Origin: Acidovorax sp. SRB_14 | GTDB taxonomy: Bacteria; Pseudomonadota; Gammaproteobacteria; Burkholderiales; Burkholderiaceae_C | Direction: 5' to 3' | Assembly: GCF_012932145.1 (NCBI RefSeq) | Contig: NZ_MWOK01000005.1 | Location: 34,683 to 98,682, forward strand | DNA: 64,000 nucleotides | Shown here: positions 7,481-17,503 of the stretch, piece by piece | Position numbering within the stretch: the first letter of the stretch is position 1 | Layout of the letters: the number at the start of each line of letters is the position of its first letter | Made by a program: the position numbers and the translations under genes | The notes under the pieces: model-generated | The model's database searches: none | Seen by the model: only the letters and a program-made list of their open reading frames with translations | What the model was told of the DNA's origin: nothing

Positions 7481-10140
7481 CGCCCCCCGCGCCCTCCCGG
7501 ATCGGACCCACGGTGTCGGCCCTGGCCGGTGCCTTCTTGCTGGCGCTGGCGCTGGCGTCGGCGTCGCTGGTGTGGAAGACGCGGCAGGCCGAGCTGGGCG
7601 ACAGCGAGGCGCAAGTCACCCGCTTCGTGGCGGGCGCCGAGGCCGCGCTCAACCGCTCCTTCCTGGCCATCGATGTGATGCTCGCGAGCACCGGCGACCT
7701 GCTGGGGCTGTCCCGCACCCAGGCCGAATGGATCCACTCCGGTGCCACCAGTGCGCTGCTGCGCGCCACCATGCGCCAGAACCTCATGGTGCGTTCGGTG
7801 ACGCTGCTCAATGCGCGCGGCCAGGTGCTGGCCTCGTCGGACGCCGCGGGCGCCCGCCTGTCGCTGCGCCTGCCCGAGGGCTTTGTGGCCGAGGTGCTGG
7901 CGCCGCCCATGCCGACCCTGGTGGTCAGCGCCCCCGCGGTGAGCCTGGCCAGCGCGGAGCGGGTGCTGTATTTCGCCCGCTCCCTGCGCCTGGCCGACGG
8001 CGCCCGCGTGCTGGCGGTGGCCGAGGTGCCGACGGGCATGCTGGTGGCCGTGCTCACCCAGGGCGTGTCGATTGACGGCATGGAGGTGGCGCTCGAGCGC
8101 AGCAGCGGCCAGCTGCTGCTGGGCGTGCCCGATCCCGGCGACGCCCCGGCGCGTGCGCCTCCGCTGGCGCTCGCGGCCCAGGCGCCGCCGGCCTGGGACA
8201 TGGCCGCCCGCCTGAGCGCCGCGCCGGCGCTGGTGGTCGCGCGGCCCCTCCTCTACCCGGACCTGTGGATTTCGGCCAGTCTCCCCGAGCAGGCGGCGCT
8301 GGCCAACTGGCAGACCGAGCGCACCGCCATCATCGCGGTGTCGCTGGCCTTTGGCCTCATGGTGTTGCTGGCCGCGGGCTTTGCGGTGGCCTACCTGCAG
8401 CGCACCACGGGCGCCCGGCTGGCCATCGCACAGTCCAAGGCCACGCTGGACCAGGCGCTCGAATCCATGGTCAGCGGCTTCGTGCTGCTCGATCCGCAGC
8501 ACCGCGTGCTGCAGTGGAACCACCGCTTTGAGGAAATCTTCACCTGGCTGGCCGGCATGATGGCGCCGCAACTGCCGTTCCGCGCGGTGCTCGAGGCCAC
8601 CGTGCGCCACCACCTGCCCGGCGCCAGTGCGGCCGAGCAGCAGCGCTGGGTGGAGCAGCGGCTGGCCGCGCAGCGCGTTCTCTCGGGGCCCCTGGAGCAG
8701 AACCTGCCCAATGGCCGCTGCATCCAGATCACCGAACGCGCCACGCCCGAGGGCGGGCTCGTGATCACCTACCACGATGTCACGGACCTGCGCCGTGCCA
8801 GCGCCGAAATCGAAAGCCTGGCCTTCTACGACCCGCTCACCGGCCTGCCCAACCGGCGCCTGCTGCTCGACCGCCTGGGACAGGCCACGGTGAATGCCGC
8901 GCGCTCGGGGCAGTTGGGCGCGGTGCTGTTCCTCGACCTCGACCATTTCAAGGTGCTCAACGACACCCAGGGCCACGAGGTGGGCGACCAGCTGCTGCTG
9001 CAGGTGGCCATGCGCATCCAGACCGCGCTGCGCGAGTCCGACACCGTGGCGCGGCTGGGCGGCGACGAGTTCGTGGTCATGCTCACCGAGCTGTCGGCCC
9101 ACAGCGGCGAGGCCGCGGCGCAGGCGCAGCGGGTCGGCGAGAAGGTGCTGCTGAGCCTGGGGCGGCCTTACACGCTGGGCACGCATTCGCACCATGGCAC
9201 CTGCAGCATCGGCGCCACGCTGTTTGGCCACGCCGAGCAGTCGGCCGCCGAGCTGCTCAAGCAGGCGGACATCGCGATGTACCAGGTCAAGGCGCAGCGC
9301 GGCAACGGGCTGTGCTTTTTCGACCCGCAGATGCAGACCCTGATCAGCGAGCGCGCCCAGCTCGAGGCCGACCTGCAGCTGGCGATCGAGCGCGACCAGC
9401 TGGCGCTGCACTACCAGCCGCAGTTCACGCTCGACGGCCGCATCGTCGGCGCCGAGGCGCTGCTGCGTTGGCAGCACCCGCGCCGCGGCATGGTCTCGCC
9501 GGCGGAATTCATTCCGGTGGCCGAAGACAGCGACCTGATCGTAGCGCTCGGCGACTGGGTGCTGCGCACCGCCTGCCAGCAGCTGGCGGCGTGGCAGGGC
9601 GATGCACGGCTGTGTCAGGTGCAGGTGGCGGTGAACGTGAGCGCGCGCCAGTTTCGCCAGCCCGGCTTTGCCCAGCAGGTCATCGGCGCGATGCAGAAGG
9701 CCGGCATCCGGCCGCACCTGCTGCAGCTGGAGCTGACCGAATCGCTGGTGCTCGACAACGTGGACGACACCATTGCCAAGATGCACCTGCTGCGCACCAA
9801 AGGCGTGCGCTTCTCGGTCGATGACTTCGGCACTGGGCAGTCGTCGCTCGCCTACCTTACGCGGCTGCCGCTGCACGAACTCAAGATCGACCAGTCGTTC
9901 GTGCGCAACCTGGGCGTGCGCCCCAACGACGATGTCATCGTGCAGACCATCATCGGCATGGCGGGCAACCTGGGGCTGGAGGTCATTGCCGAGGGCGTGG
10001 AGACCACGGCGCAAAAGGACTTCCTGGCGCGCTACGGCTGCAGGCTGTTCCAGGGCTACCTGCTGGGCCGGCCGACGCCGGTACAGGACTTCGAAGCGCT
10101 GCTGCTGGCGCCGCGCCGTGCCGGCGCCGAAAACAACTAA
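7477..10140 (+). CDS. Membrane GGDEF-EAL protein (c-di-GMP synthase/phosphodiesterase) with periplasmic sensor
   Basis: This is an 887-residue inner-membrane signalling enzyme. TM1 is near residues 12-34, a periplasmic Cache-like sensor spans about 35-280, and TM2 is near 282-305. A PAS-like segment (about 325-430), a GGDEF domain (motif 528-532) and an EAL domain (EAL at 660-662) follow. The GGDEF motif is intact and an inhibitory I-site RESD lies five residues upstream. The EAL part keeps ELTES, DDFGTG, KID and EGVET, so both c-di-GMP synthesis and hydrolysis look possible. The GTG start overlaps the stop of the preceding binding-protein gene by 4 bases (GTGA), which implies co-translation. 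The sensor may read the loaded or empty binding protein. A short repeat lies at its stop codon. Confidence 0.9.
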   Translation: MTPPAPSRIGPTVSALAGAFLLALALASASLVWKTRQAELGDSEAQVTRFVAGAEAALNRSFLAIDVMLASTGDLLGLSRTQAEWIHSGATSALLRATMRQNLMVRSVTLLNARGQVLASSDAAGARLSLRLPEGFVAEVLAPPMPTLVVSAPAVSLASAERVLYFARSLRLADGARVLAVAEVPTGMLVAVLTQGVSIDGMEVALERSSGQLLLGVPDPGDAPARAPPLALAAQAPPAWDMAARLSAAPALVVARPLLYPDLWISASLPEQAALANWQTERTAIIAVSLAFGLMVLLAAGFAVAYLQRTTGARLAIAQSKATLDQALESMVSGFVLLDPQHRVLQWNHRFEEIFTWLAGMMAPQLPFRAVLEATVRHHLPGASAAEQQRWVEQRLAAQRVLSGPLEQNLPNGRCIQITERATPEGGLVITYHDVTDLRRASAEIESLAFYDPLTGLPNRRLLLDRLGQATVNAARSGQLGAVLFLDLDHFKVLNDTQGHEVGDQLLLQVAMRIQTALRESDTVARLGGDEFVVMLTELSAHSGEAAAQAQRVGEKVLLSLGRPYTLGTHSHHGTCSIGATLFGHAEQSAAELLKQADIAMYQVKAQRGNGLCFFDPQMQTLISERAQLEADLQLAIERDQLALHYQPQFTLDGRIVGAEALLRWQHPRRGMVSPAEFIPVAEDSDLIVALGDWVLRTACQQLAAWQGDARLCQVQVAVNVSARQFRQPGFAQQVIGAMQKAGIRPHLLQLELTESLVLDNVDDTIAKMHLLRTKGVRFSVDDFGTGQSSLAYLTRLPLHELKIDQSFVRNLGVRPNDDVIVQTIIGMAGNLGLEVIAEGVETTAQKDFLARYGCRLFQGYLLGRPTPVQDFEALLLAPRRAGAENN

Positions 10141-10190
10141 ATTGATAGCTGTCAGCGCTGACGGGGTAAGCGTTTTGGCCGTTTTTGGTG
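10139..10190 (+). repeat. Short interspersed repeat, copy 3 (after GGDEF-EAL gene)
   Basis: This is a clear forward copy in the gap after the GGDEF-EAL stop: ATTGATAGCTGTCAGCGC, a ten-base spacer, TAAGCGTTTTGGCCGTTTTT. It is one of the best matches to the core and is intergenic between convergent genes, where it could also slow transcription. Confidence 0.65.
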
Positions 10191-10219
10191 TGTAAGCAGG
10201 CTGCGTGCGCAGGGTGTCC

Positions 10220-11119
10220 TCAGCGCCGCGAAGACACCACGATCCCGCCGACGATCAGCGCAAAGGCCACGGCATGGTAAGCGTGGGGCAACTCGCCCAG
10301 AAAGGCCGCCGACAGCAGCGCCGCAAACAGCGGCGTGAGGTTGGCAAAAAACCCCGCCACGGCCGGTCCCACGCGCTGCACGCCCATGCCCCAGCAGCGG
10401 TACGCCACGATGGCCGGCCCAACGGCGATGTAGGCCAGTGCCAGCGCCAGCGGCCAGCCCCAGGCGATGTGGTGCGCGCCCAGCGCCCATTCGCCGCCTG
10501 CCATCAGGCCCGACCAGCCCAGGCCGAACACCATTTGCGCCATCAGGAATGCGGCCCAGTCACCGCGCACGCCGGCCGGCCCGACCGTGCGCACCAGCAG
10601 CCAGCTGTAGAGCGACCACGACAGCGTGGCCAGCAGCATGAACAGGTCGCCCGGCACCAGGCGCAGCGCCAGCAGGGCGCTCCACTGGCCGTGGTTGAGC
10701 ACGCACAGCACGCCAGCCATCGACAGCGCAGCGCCCAGCAGCTGGCGCCGCGTCACGGCCACGCCGAAGAACAGGGCGCCCAGCACCAGCATCCACAGCG
10801 GCATGCTGGAGCCGACCAGCGTCACGTTCAGCGGCGATGAGGTCTGCAGCGCCAGGTACTGCAGCGCGTTGTACAGGCCCACGCCGAGCAGGCCCAGCAG
10901 CGCATAGCGGCGCCAGTGCGGCCACAACGGGCTGCCGGCGCGTAGCACGCCATGGGCCAGCGGAAGCAGCAGGGCGAACGCCAGCGCCCAGCGCAGGAAG
11001 TTGAGCGTGATCGGCGGCACCAGCTCGTGCACCAGCCGCCCCACCACGGCGTTGCCTGCCCACAGCAGCGGCGCCAGGGTCAGCAGCGCGGCCGTGCCAG
11101 GTGTGATTTTTTGTGTCAT
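10220..11119 (-). CDS. DMT-superfamily (EamA) transporter
   Basis: This is a 299-residue ten-helix permease with two EamA repeats. The first half opens with LLTLAPLLWAGNAVVGRLV, a common EamA start, and the second half begins near GDWAAFLMAQMVFGLGWSG. Substrate is unknown. It is convergent with the GGDEF-EAL gene and divergent from the quinone reductase gene, with a 93-base shared upstream region, and forms a single-gene unit. Confidence 0.85.
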   Translation of the reverse strand: MTQKITPGTAALLTLAPLLWAGNAVVGRLVHELVPPITLNFLRWALAFALLLPLAHGVLRAGSPLWPHWRRYALLGLLGVGLYNALQYLALQTSSPLNVTLVGSSMPLWMLVLGALFFGVAVTRRQLLGAALSMAGVLCVLNHGQWSALLALRLVPGDLFMLLATLSWSLYSWLLVRTVGPAGVRGDWAAFLMAQMVFGLGWSGLMAGGEWALGAHHIAWGWPLALALAYIAVGPAIVAYRCWGMGVQRVGPAVAGFFANLTPLFAALLSAAFLGELPHAYHAVAFALIVGGIVVSSRR

Positions 11120-11212
11120 CGCATCACTGTAGCGGCGCGCTGCGGGGCAAGGCTTGCAGAAACATGGCAGGATGCAGGCCCGTTTTCACCCGTGTCCTGG
11201 AGACCATTTCCC

Positions 11213-12199
11213 ATGAGCCTTGCCATCCAGATCCGCCAGCACGGCGGCCCCGAAGAACTGCAGATCGTCGATGTGGCCGTGGGCGAGCCCGGCCCCGGCG
11301 AGGTGCGCATCCGCCACCATGCCGTGGGCCTGAACTTCATCGACGTCTACCACCGCACGGGGCTGTACCCGCTGTCCATGCCGGCGACCATCGGCATGGA
11401 AGCTGCGGGTGTGATCGAGGCCGTGGGCGAGGGCGTCACGCACCTGCGCGTGGGCGACCGCGCGGCCTACGCCAGCAACCCGCCCGGCAGCTACTGCGAG
11501 GTGCGCGTGATGCCCGCGCGCTGCGTGTGCCAGCTGCCCGACAGCATCGGCTTCGAGACCGGCGCCGCCATGATGCTCAAGGGCCTGACGGCGCAGTACC
11601 TGCTGCTCAAGGCGCGGCCGGTCGAGGGCCTGGTGCCCGGCGACTTCGTGCTGTTCCATGCGGCCGCCGGCGGTGTCGGCCTGATCGCCTGCCAGTGGGC
11701 GCGGGCGCTGGGCCTGCAGCTGATCGCCACCGCGGGCAGCGAGGCCAAATGCCAGCTGGCGCTGGCCAACGGCGCGGCGCACGCGATCAACTACCGCACC
11801 GAGGACTTTGCCGCGCGCGTCAAGGAGATCACCGCCGGCCAGGGCGTCAAGGTTGTGTACGACTCGGTGGGCAAGGACACTTGGGACAAATCGCTCGACT
11901 GCCTGCGCCCGTTCGGCCTGATGGCCAGTTTTGGCAACGCCTCGGGTCCGGTGCCGCCGTTTGCGCCCGGCATGCTGGGCGCCAAGGGCTCGCTCTATGT
12001 CACGCGCCAGACGCTGTTCACCCACATCGCCACGCGCGAGAGCACGCAGGCCATGGCCGATGCGCTGTTTGCCGTGGTGCAGAGCGGGCAGGTGAAGATC
12101 CACATCGACCAGCGCTACCCGCTGCAAGAGGTGCAGCAGGCGCACCGCGACCTGGAGGCGCGCAAGACCACGGGTTCGACGATCCTGACGCTGTCCTGA
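11213..12199 (+). CDS. qor: NADPH:quinone reductase, zeta-crystallin type (MDR superfamily)
   Basis: This is a 328-residue, zinc-independent medium-chain reductase that transfers hydride from NADPH to quinones in the cytoplasm. It shows the GroES-like N-terminal half (NFIDVYHRTGLYP) and the Rossmann half with AAAGGVGLIACQWA near residue 150. It lacks the zinc-binding cysteines of alcohol dehydrogenases. Length fits Qor (about 325). Start at 11213 (MSLAIQIRQHG) matches the family N terminus. It appears to be monocistronic. Confidence 0.9.
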   Translation: MSLAIQIRQHGGPEELQIVDVAVGEPGPGEVRIRHHAVGLNFIDVYHRTGLYPLSMPATIGMEAAGVIEAVGEGVTHLRVGDRAAYASNPPGSYCEVRVMPARCVCQLPDSIGFETGAAMMLKGLTAQYLLLKARPVEGLVPGDFVLFHAAAGGVGLIACQWARALGLQLIATAGSEAKCQLALANGAAHAINYRTEDFAARVKEITAGQGVKVVYDSVGKDTWDKSLDCLRPFGLMASFGNASGPVPPFAPGMLGAKGSLYVTRQTLFTHIATRESTQAMADALFAVVQSGQVKIHIDQRYPLQEVQQAHRDLEARKTTGSTILTLS

Positions 12200-12263
12200 G
12201 ATGGCCGGTGCGGCACGAGGGCGCTGCACCCCCTTGGGCCGCCGCCTCCGCAGCGGCCCGAGT

Positions 12264-13907
12264 TCAGGCCGATCCGCGCAGGCGGCTGGGCGCCAGCGAG
12301 CCGCTTTGCTCGAGGATGGGGTAAGCGATCGAGCACAACAGCGAGTTGATGCGCTTGAAGTCGCTGATCAGGTCGATGTGCAGCGCGCTGGTCTCGATGC
12401 TGGGCACGGAATTGATCGACAGGCGCGCCAGGTGCGTGGCCGCATAGGCGCGTTCGAGCTCGCGGAAGTGCGTCTTTTCCTCGATCAGGCGCTTGGCGTC
12501 GCGCTCGTTGCTGTTAAGGAAGACGCTCATCGCTAGGCGCAGGTTGTCCAGCAGGCGCGCGTGCAGCTCGTTGATCTCCTGCATGCCGGGCTCCGAGAAC
12601 TTCAGCCCCTTCTTGATCTTCTTGTCCTCGATGTCGATCAGCACGCGCTCGATGATGTCGGCGACCTGCTCCATGTTGATCGTGAAGCCGATGATGTCGG
12701 CCCAGCGCCGTCCCTCGCGCTCGTCCAGCGCCTCGCGCGGGATCTTGGTCATGTAGTACTTGATGGCCGAATACAGGCCGTCAACCTGGTCGTCGAGGCG
12801 GCGCAGGTCTTGCGAGAGCTTGAGGTCGTTGGAGCGGATGACGGTGTGGATGCCCTGCAGCATGGTCTCGACCACGTCCGCCTGGTGCAGTGCCTCCCGC
12901 GCGGCGCACGAAATGGCCAGCGACGGCGTGGCCAGCGCCGAGGGGTCGAGGTGGTGCGGGCGCGTGTCGGTGGCATGGGCCTCGTCGGCGGGCAGCAGGC
13001 GCGCCACCAGGCGTGCCACCGGTCCGGTCAGGCCGATGCAGACCATGGCCATCACGGTGTTGAAGGCCAGGTGGAACAGCACGACCAGCGCGGCATCGTT
13101 GGCCACATGGGGGCGAACGTACTGCATCCAGGGCGTGACCAGCGGCGTCATGATCAGCACCCCCGCGATCTTGAACAAGAGGTTGCCCAGCGGCACCTGG
13201 CGCGTGGCCACGTTGGCGCGCAGCGTGGTCAGCACGGCCAGCAGGCCGCTGCCCAGGTTGGCGCCCAGCACCAGCCCCAGCGCCACCACCACCGGGATGC
13301 CGCCCGAGCCGACCAGCGTCGCCGTCAGCAGTACGGTGGCGAGGCTCGAATACGACACCAGCGCCAGCACGGCGCCCATGGTGATCTCGAGCAGCGGGTC
13401 GCTCGTCAGGGCGCCCAGAATGGCGCGCACCGTCTCCGACTGCGTCAGCACCGTCGTGGCCTCGGTGATCAGGCGCAGCGCCAGCAGCATCAGGCCCAGG
13501 CCGATCAGCACGCGCCCCATGCGCCCCACGGTGGCGTCCTGGCGCGGCACGTAGAGCACCACGCCGACAAAAATGAGCAGCGGCGACAGCCAGGACAGGT
13601 CGAGCGAGAACACCACCGCCATGATGCTGGTGCCCACGTCCGCCCCCAGCATCACGGCCAGCGCCGCCGGCAGCGCCATCAGGCCCTGGCCGACGAACGA
13701 AGAGACGATGAGCGCTGTCGCCGTGGCCGACTGCACGACGGCCGTGACCCCGACCCCCGACAGCGCCGCCGTCAGCGGCGTGCGCACACTGCGTGCAATG
13801 ATCTGGCGAAGGCTCGCACCAAACACCCGCAAGATGCCGGTGCGCACGAGTTGGGTGCCCCACACCAGCAGGGCGATGGCGGCTAAGAGATTGAGTAGGT
13901 GCTTCAT
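12264..13907 (-). CDS. Na/Pi cotransporter family protein with C-terminal PhoU-like domain
   Basis: This is a 547-residue membrane protein of the NptA/YjbB type, which moves phosphate with sodium. Residues about 1-310 form the membrane part with the inverted QSATATALIVSSF and SYSSLATVLLTATL repeats that bind ion and phosphate. About residues 340-540 form a helical, PhoU-like cytoplasmic domain. Family members often export or balance phosphate. It is convergent with qor. A second phosphate system (DUF47-Pit) lies at 44-46 kb. Confidence 0.87.
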   Translation of the reverse strand: MKHLLNLLAAIALLVWGTQLVRTGILRVFGASLRQIIARSVRTPLTAALSGVGVTAVVQSATATALIVSSFVGQGLMALPAALAVMLGADVGTSIMAVVFSLDLSWLSPLLIFVGVVLYVPRQDATVGRMGRVLIGLGLMLLALRLITEATTVLTQSETVRAILGALTSDPLLEITMGAVLALVSYSSLATVLLTATLVGSGGIPVVVALGLVLGANLGSGLLAVLTTLRANVATRQVPLGNLLFKIAGVLIMTPLVTPWMQYVRPHVANDAALVVLFHLAFNTVMAMVCIGLTGPVARLVARLLPADEAHATDTRPHHLDPSALATPSLAISCAAREALHQADVVETMLQGIHTVIRSNDLKLSQDLRRLDDQVDGLYSAIKYYMTKIPREALDEREGRRWADIIGFTINMEQVADIIERVLIDIEDKKIKKGLKFSEPGMQEINELHARLLDNLRLAMSVFLNSNERDAKRLIEEKTHFRELERAYAATHLARLSINSVPSIETSALHIDLISDFKRINSLLCSIAYPILEQSGSLAPSRLRGSA

Positions 13908-13960
13908 GAAGTGAGCCGGACACTATAACGGCGCCACTCCAACTTGTACCAGACTGTATG

Positions 13961-13988
13961 CAATAGCACACTTTGCAGTGCGCTATTG
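13961..13988. repeat. Inverted repeat between lspA and the Na/Pi transporter gene
   Basis: CAATAGCACA (13961-13970) and TGCGCTATTG (13979-13988) form a 10-bp stem with one mismatch around an 8-base loop, 12 bases past the lspA stop. There is no T run on either strand, so it may be an RNA-processing or stabilising hairpin or a degenerate repeat rather than a simple terminator. Confidence 0.4.
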
Positions 13989-14000
13989 GCGTTCAGCGTT

Positions 14001-14504
14001 TCACCGTGTCTGGCGCACGCGCAGCAGCTCGTCGACGATCAGGCAGACCGCGCCCACGGTGATGGCGGCATCGGCGACATTGAAGGCCGGGAAGTGCGAC
14101 GCCGCCCAATGGAAGTCGAGGAAGTCGACCACGTAGCCATGCATCATGCGGTCGACCACGTTGCCGACGGCGCCGCCCAGGATGCTGGAGAGCGCGAACG
14201 CAAACAGCTTCTGGCCCGGGTGCGCGCGCAGCTGCCACAGGATGAACAGCGCCGCCGCCACGCCAAAGCCGGTGAACAGCCACCGCTGCCAGCCGCCGGC
14301 CTGCGCCAGGAACGAGAACGCCGCGCCGGTGTTGTGCGCGCGCACGATGTTGAAGAAGCTGGTCACATAGGTCGCGTCGCCCAGGCGGTAGGCGCCCAGG
14401 ATCAGCGTCTTGGTGAACTGGTCGGCGACCAGGATCAGCAGCGCCCAGCCCAGCCAGGGCCAGAGGCTGCTGTCCGAGCGGCCCGAAGCCGCGGCGCGGG
14501 CCAT
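14001..14504 (-). CDS. lspA: Lipoprotein signal peptidase (signal peptidase II)
   Basis: LspA cleaves signal peptides from prolipoproteins in the inner membrane. The 167-residue product has four membrane helices and both catalytic aspartate motifs: [20 protein letters not shown], and [10 protein letters not shown] near residue 140. Its ATG abuts the ileS stop codon with no gap, the usual ileS-lspA arrangement, so the genes are co-transcribed. Confidence 0.95.
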   Translation of the reverse strand: MARAAASGRSDSSLWPWLGWALLILVADQFTKTLILGAYRLGDATYVTSFFNIVRAHNTGAAFSFLAQAGGWQRWLFTGFGVAAALFILWQLRAHPGQKLFAFALSSILGGAVGNVVDRMMHGYVVDFLDFHWAASHFPAFNVADAAITVGAVCLIVDELLRVRQTR

Positions 14505-17375
14505 TTAAGCGTGCTCCCGGTGTTCGCCGGCGCCGAAAAGGTTGCTGGTGCAGCGCCCGCACAGCGTGGGGTGCTGCGCATCGTGGCCGACGTCGCTGCG
14601 GTAGTGCCAGCAGCGCTCGCATTTGGTGTCTGAACTGGCTGTAACGCTTGCCTGTAGGGCGTCTCCAGCTACCAATTCAATAGTCGATGTGATGAACACG
14701 AACTTCAGGTCGTCGCCCAGGCTGGCCAGCAGGGCGTGGTCTTCGGGCGCCGCCGTGAGCACCACGTTGGCCTGCAGCGAGGCGCCCACCTGGCCTTCGG
14801 CGCGCAGGGCCTCGATGTCCTTGTTGACCGTGTCGCGGATCTCGCGGATGCGGCCCCACTTGGTCAGCAGGCCGTCGTCGGGCTGGCCCAGGGACTGGAA
14901 TTTCTCGACAAAGATGGAGTCGCGCCCGCCAAAAACCTTCCAGGCCTCTTCGGCGGTGAACGAGAGGAACGGCGCCATCCAGCGCAGCATGGCGTGCGTG
15001 ATCTGGTGCAGCGCGGTCTGGGCGCTGCGCCGTGCCAGGCTGCCCGGCGCGGTGGTGTAGAGCCGGTCCTTCAGGATGTCGAGGTAGAAGCCGCCGAGGT
15101 CTTCCGAGCAGTACAGCTGCAGCTTGGCGACCACGGGGTGGAATTCGTAGACCTTGTAGTGCGCCAGGATGTCCTCCTGGAACTGCGCCGCGCGCACCAG
15201 CGCATAGCGGTCGATCTCCAGCATCTGCGCGAACGGCACGCTGTCGCGGGCCGGGTCGAAGTCGCTGACGTTGGCCAGCAGGAAGCGCAGCGTGTTGCGG
15301 ATGCGGCGGTAGGCGTCGACCACGCGCGCGAGGATCTTGTCGTCGCCCGCGATGTCGCCCGAGTAGTCGGACGCCGCCACCCACAGGCGGATGATTTCGG
15401 CGCCGAGCTTCTTGTTGATCTCCTGCGGATCGATGCCGTTGCCAAGCGACTTGCTCATCTTGCGGCCCTGGCTGTCCACCGTGAAGCCGTGCGTGAGCAG
15501 GCCTCGGTAGGGCGCGCGGCCTTCGAGCGCGCTGGCCAGCAGCAGCGAGCTGTGGAACCAGCCGCGGTGCTGGTCGTGGCCTTCGAGGTAGAGGTCGGCC
15601 TCGGGGCCGCTGTCGTGGTGCACGTTGGGGTGCGTGCCGCGCAGCACGTGGCTGAAGGTCGAGCCCGAGTCGAACCACACTTCGAGGATGTCGGTGCTCT
15701 TGGTGTAGTGCGGCGCGTCTTCTGCGCCGAGGATCTCTTCGGCCGTCACGCGGCTCCAGGCCTCGATGCCGCCCTGCTCGACGATGGCGGCGGCCTGGTC
15801 GAGGATCTCCATGGTGCGCGGGTGCAGCTCGCCCGAATCCTTGTGCAGGAAGAACGGGATCGGCACGCCCCAGCTGCGCTGGCGCGAGATGCACCAGTCG
15901 GGCCGGTTGGCGATCATGTCGTGCAGGCGGGCCTTGCCGTTCTCGGGGTAGAAATGGGTGTGCTCGATGGCCTTGAGGGCGGTTTGGCGCAGGGTTTCGG
16001 GGGCCTTGTCGGTCGTGAACACGCCCTCGCCCTCGTCCATGCGGATGAACCACTGGGCGGCGGCGCGGTAGATCACGGGCGTCTTGTGGCGCCAGCAGTG
16101 CGGGTAGCTGTGCGTGATGTTTTCGGTGGCCATCAGGCGGCCGGCGTTGTCCAGCGCCTGCAAAATGGTCGGCACCGCCTTCCAGATGTGCTCGCCGCCG
16201 AACAGCGAGAGGTCGGTGGCGTAGGCGCCGTTGCCCTGCACCGGGTTCAGGATGTCGTCGTAGGCCACGCCATGGGCGATGCAGGAGTTGAAATCCTCCA
16301 CCCCGTAGGCGGGCGACGAGTGCACGATGCCGGTGCCGTCGTCCGCCGTGGCGTAGTCGGCCAGGTACACGGGCGCGAGGCGGTGATAACCGTAGTTGCC
16401 GGTGCTGTCCTGCACGTCATAGAGCGGGTGCTCGAATTCGAGCCCGCCGAGTTTTTCGCCCACGGTGGTCGCCAGCACCTTGCCTTCGATGCCATAGCGC
16501 AGCAGGCAGCTTTCGACCAGCGACTCGGCCAACACGAGCAGGCCGCGCGGCGTGTCGACCAGCGCGTAGACCAGCCCGGGGTTGAGGTTGAGCGCCTGGT
16601 TGGCGGGAATGGTCCAGGCCGTGGTGGTCCAGATCACCGCGAAAGCGTCCTGGGCCAGGCTGGGCAGGCCGAAGGCGGCCGCCAGCCGGGCCGGGTCGTG
16701 CGCCTTGAACGCCACGTCGAGCGTGCTGCTCTTCTTGTCGGCGTATTCGATCTCGAACTCGGCCAGCGAGCTGCCGCAGTCAAAGCACCAGTACACGGGC
16801 TTCAAGCCGCGGTAGACGAAGCCGCGCTCGATCACGCGCTTGAAGGCGCGGATCTCGCCGGCTTCGTTGGCGAAGTTCATGGTCTTGTACGGGTTGTCCC
16901 ATTCGCCCAGCACGCCCAGGCGCTTGAAGTCCTGCATCTGCTGCGCGATCTGCTCGGTGGCGTACGCCCGGCTCTTGGCCTGCATGTCGTCGCGCGAGAG
17001 CTTGCGGCCGTATTTCTTCTCGATGGCGTTTTCGATCGGCAGGCCGTGGCAGTCCCAGCCGGGCACGTACAGCGCGTCGAAACCTTCGAGCTGGCGCGCC
17101 TTGACGATCATGTCCTTGAGGATCTTGTTGACCGCATGGCCCATGTGGATCTGGCCGTTGGCATAGGGCGGGCCGTCGTGCAGGATGAACTTGGGGGCGC
17201 CGCAGCGGGCGTCGCGCAGGCGCTTGTACAGGCCCTGCTCCTCCCATTCCTTGACCCAGCCCGGCTCGCGCTTGGGCAGGTCGCCGCGCATCGGGAAGGG
17301 CGTGTCGGGCAGGTTCAGGGTGCCGCGGTAATCCGGGGCGGGAGAGGCGGGGCTGGCGGTGTTGGCGTCGGACAT
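14505..17375 (-). CDS. ileS: Isoleucyl-tRNA synthetase
   Basis: This class I aminoacyl-tRNA synthetase charges tRNA-Ile in the cytoplasm. The 956-residue product has HIGH as HMGH (77-80), KMSKS (639-643), an editing domain between them, and a C-terminal zinc finger with two CxxC pairs (CERC and CGRC). Length is typical. Residues about 898-915, just before the zinc finger, are encoded by a short interspersed repeat inserted in frame. It is followed directly by lspA and preceded by ribF on the same strand, so ribF-ileS-lspA is a likely operon. Confidence 0.97.
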   Translation of the reverse strand: MSDANTASPASPAPDYRGTLNLPDTPFPMRGDLPKREPGWVKEWEEQGLYKRLRDARCGAPKFILHDGPPYANGQIHMGHAVNKILKDMIVKARQLEGFDALYVPGWDCHGLPIENAIEKKYGRKLSRDDMQAKSRAYATEQIAQQMQDFKRLGVLGEWDNPYKTMNFANEAGEIRAFKRVIERGFVYRGLKPVYWCFDCGSSLAEFEIEYADKKSSTLDVAFKAHDPARLAAAFGLPSLAQDAFAVIWTTTAWTIPANQALNLNPGLVYALVDTPRGLLVLAESLVESCLLRYGIEGKVLATTVGEKLGGLEFEHPLYDVQDSTGNYGYHRLAPVYLADYATADDGTGIVHSSPAYGVEDFNSCIAHGVAYDDILNPVQGNGAYATDLSLFGGEHIWKAVPTILQALDNAGRLMATENITHSYPHCWRHKTPVIYRAAAQWFIRMDEGEGVFTTDKAPETLRQTALKAIEHTHFYPENGKARLHDMIANRPDWCISRQRSWGVPIPFFLHKDSGELHPRTMEILDQAAAIVEQGGIEAWSRVTAEEILGAEDAPHYTKSTDILEVWFDSGSTFSHVLRGTHPNVHHDSGPEADLYLEGHDQHRGWFHSSLLLASALEGRAPYRGLLTHGFTVDSQGRKMSKSLGNGIDPQEINKKLGAEIIRLWVAASDYSGDIAGDDKILARVVDAYRRIRNTLRFLLANVSDFDPARDSVPFAQMLEIDRYALVRAAQFQEDILAHYKVYEFHPVVAKLQLYCSEDLGGFYLDILKDRLYTTAPGSLARRSAQTALHQITHAMLRWMAPFLSFTAEEAWKVFGGRDSIFVEKFQSLGQPDDGLLTKWGRIREIRDTVNKDIEALRAEGQVGASLQANVVLTAAPEDHALLASLGDDLKFVFITSTIELVAGDALQASVTASSDTKCERCWHYRSDVGHDAQHPTLCGRCTSNLFGAGEHREHA
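14631..14683 (-). repeat. Short interspersed repeat, copy 4 (in frame inside ileS)
   Basis: On the minus strand it reads ATTGGTAGCTGGAGACGC, a spacer, then GGCAAGCGTTACAGCCAGTT. It encodes 17 residues ([17 protein letters not shown] region) in the linker before the IleS zinc finger, a place that tolerates length change. Confidence 0.6.
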
Positions 17376-17390
17376 GGCGATGTTTGAAAG

Positions 17391-17484
17391 GCTTCGACAA
17401 GCTCAGCCCGAACGTCTGTGCGCCCGGGTGGCGGTGTGGGGGAAGGGGTGCTGGCAGTCCGCCGGCCCGAGCCTGTCGAGAGGC
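17391..17484. repeat. Inverted pair of TTCGACAAGCTCAG-type repeats between ribF and ileS
   Basis: GCTTCGACAAGCTCAGCCCG (17391-17410) and the oppositely oriented GGCCCGAGCCTGTCGAGAGG (17464-17483) face each other across about 50 bases. The motif TTCGACAAGCTCAG is common as an intergenic palindromic repeat in beta- and gammaproteobacterial genomes. The pair could fold into a long hairpin in the ribF-ileS transcript. Confidence 0.65.
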
Positions 17485-17503
17485 AGCAGGCGGCGCCAAC
17501 GCA

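Noticed and set aside
6868..10014. Very long minus-strand open frame over the GGDEF-EAL gene
   Set aside because: It is antisense to a gene with clear motifs. High GC makes antisense frames long, and its protein is His/Arg/Gln-rich with no domain.
14736..17387. 883-residue plus-strand frame over ileS
   Set aside because: Antisense shadow of ileS with biased composition and no recognisable motif.
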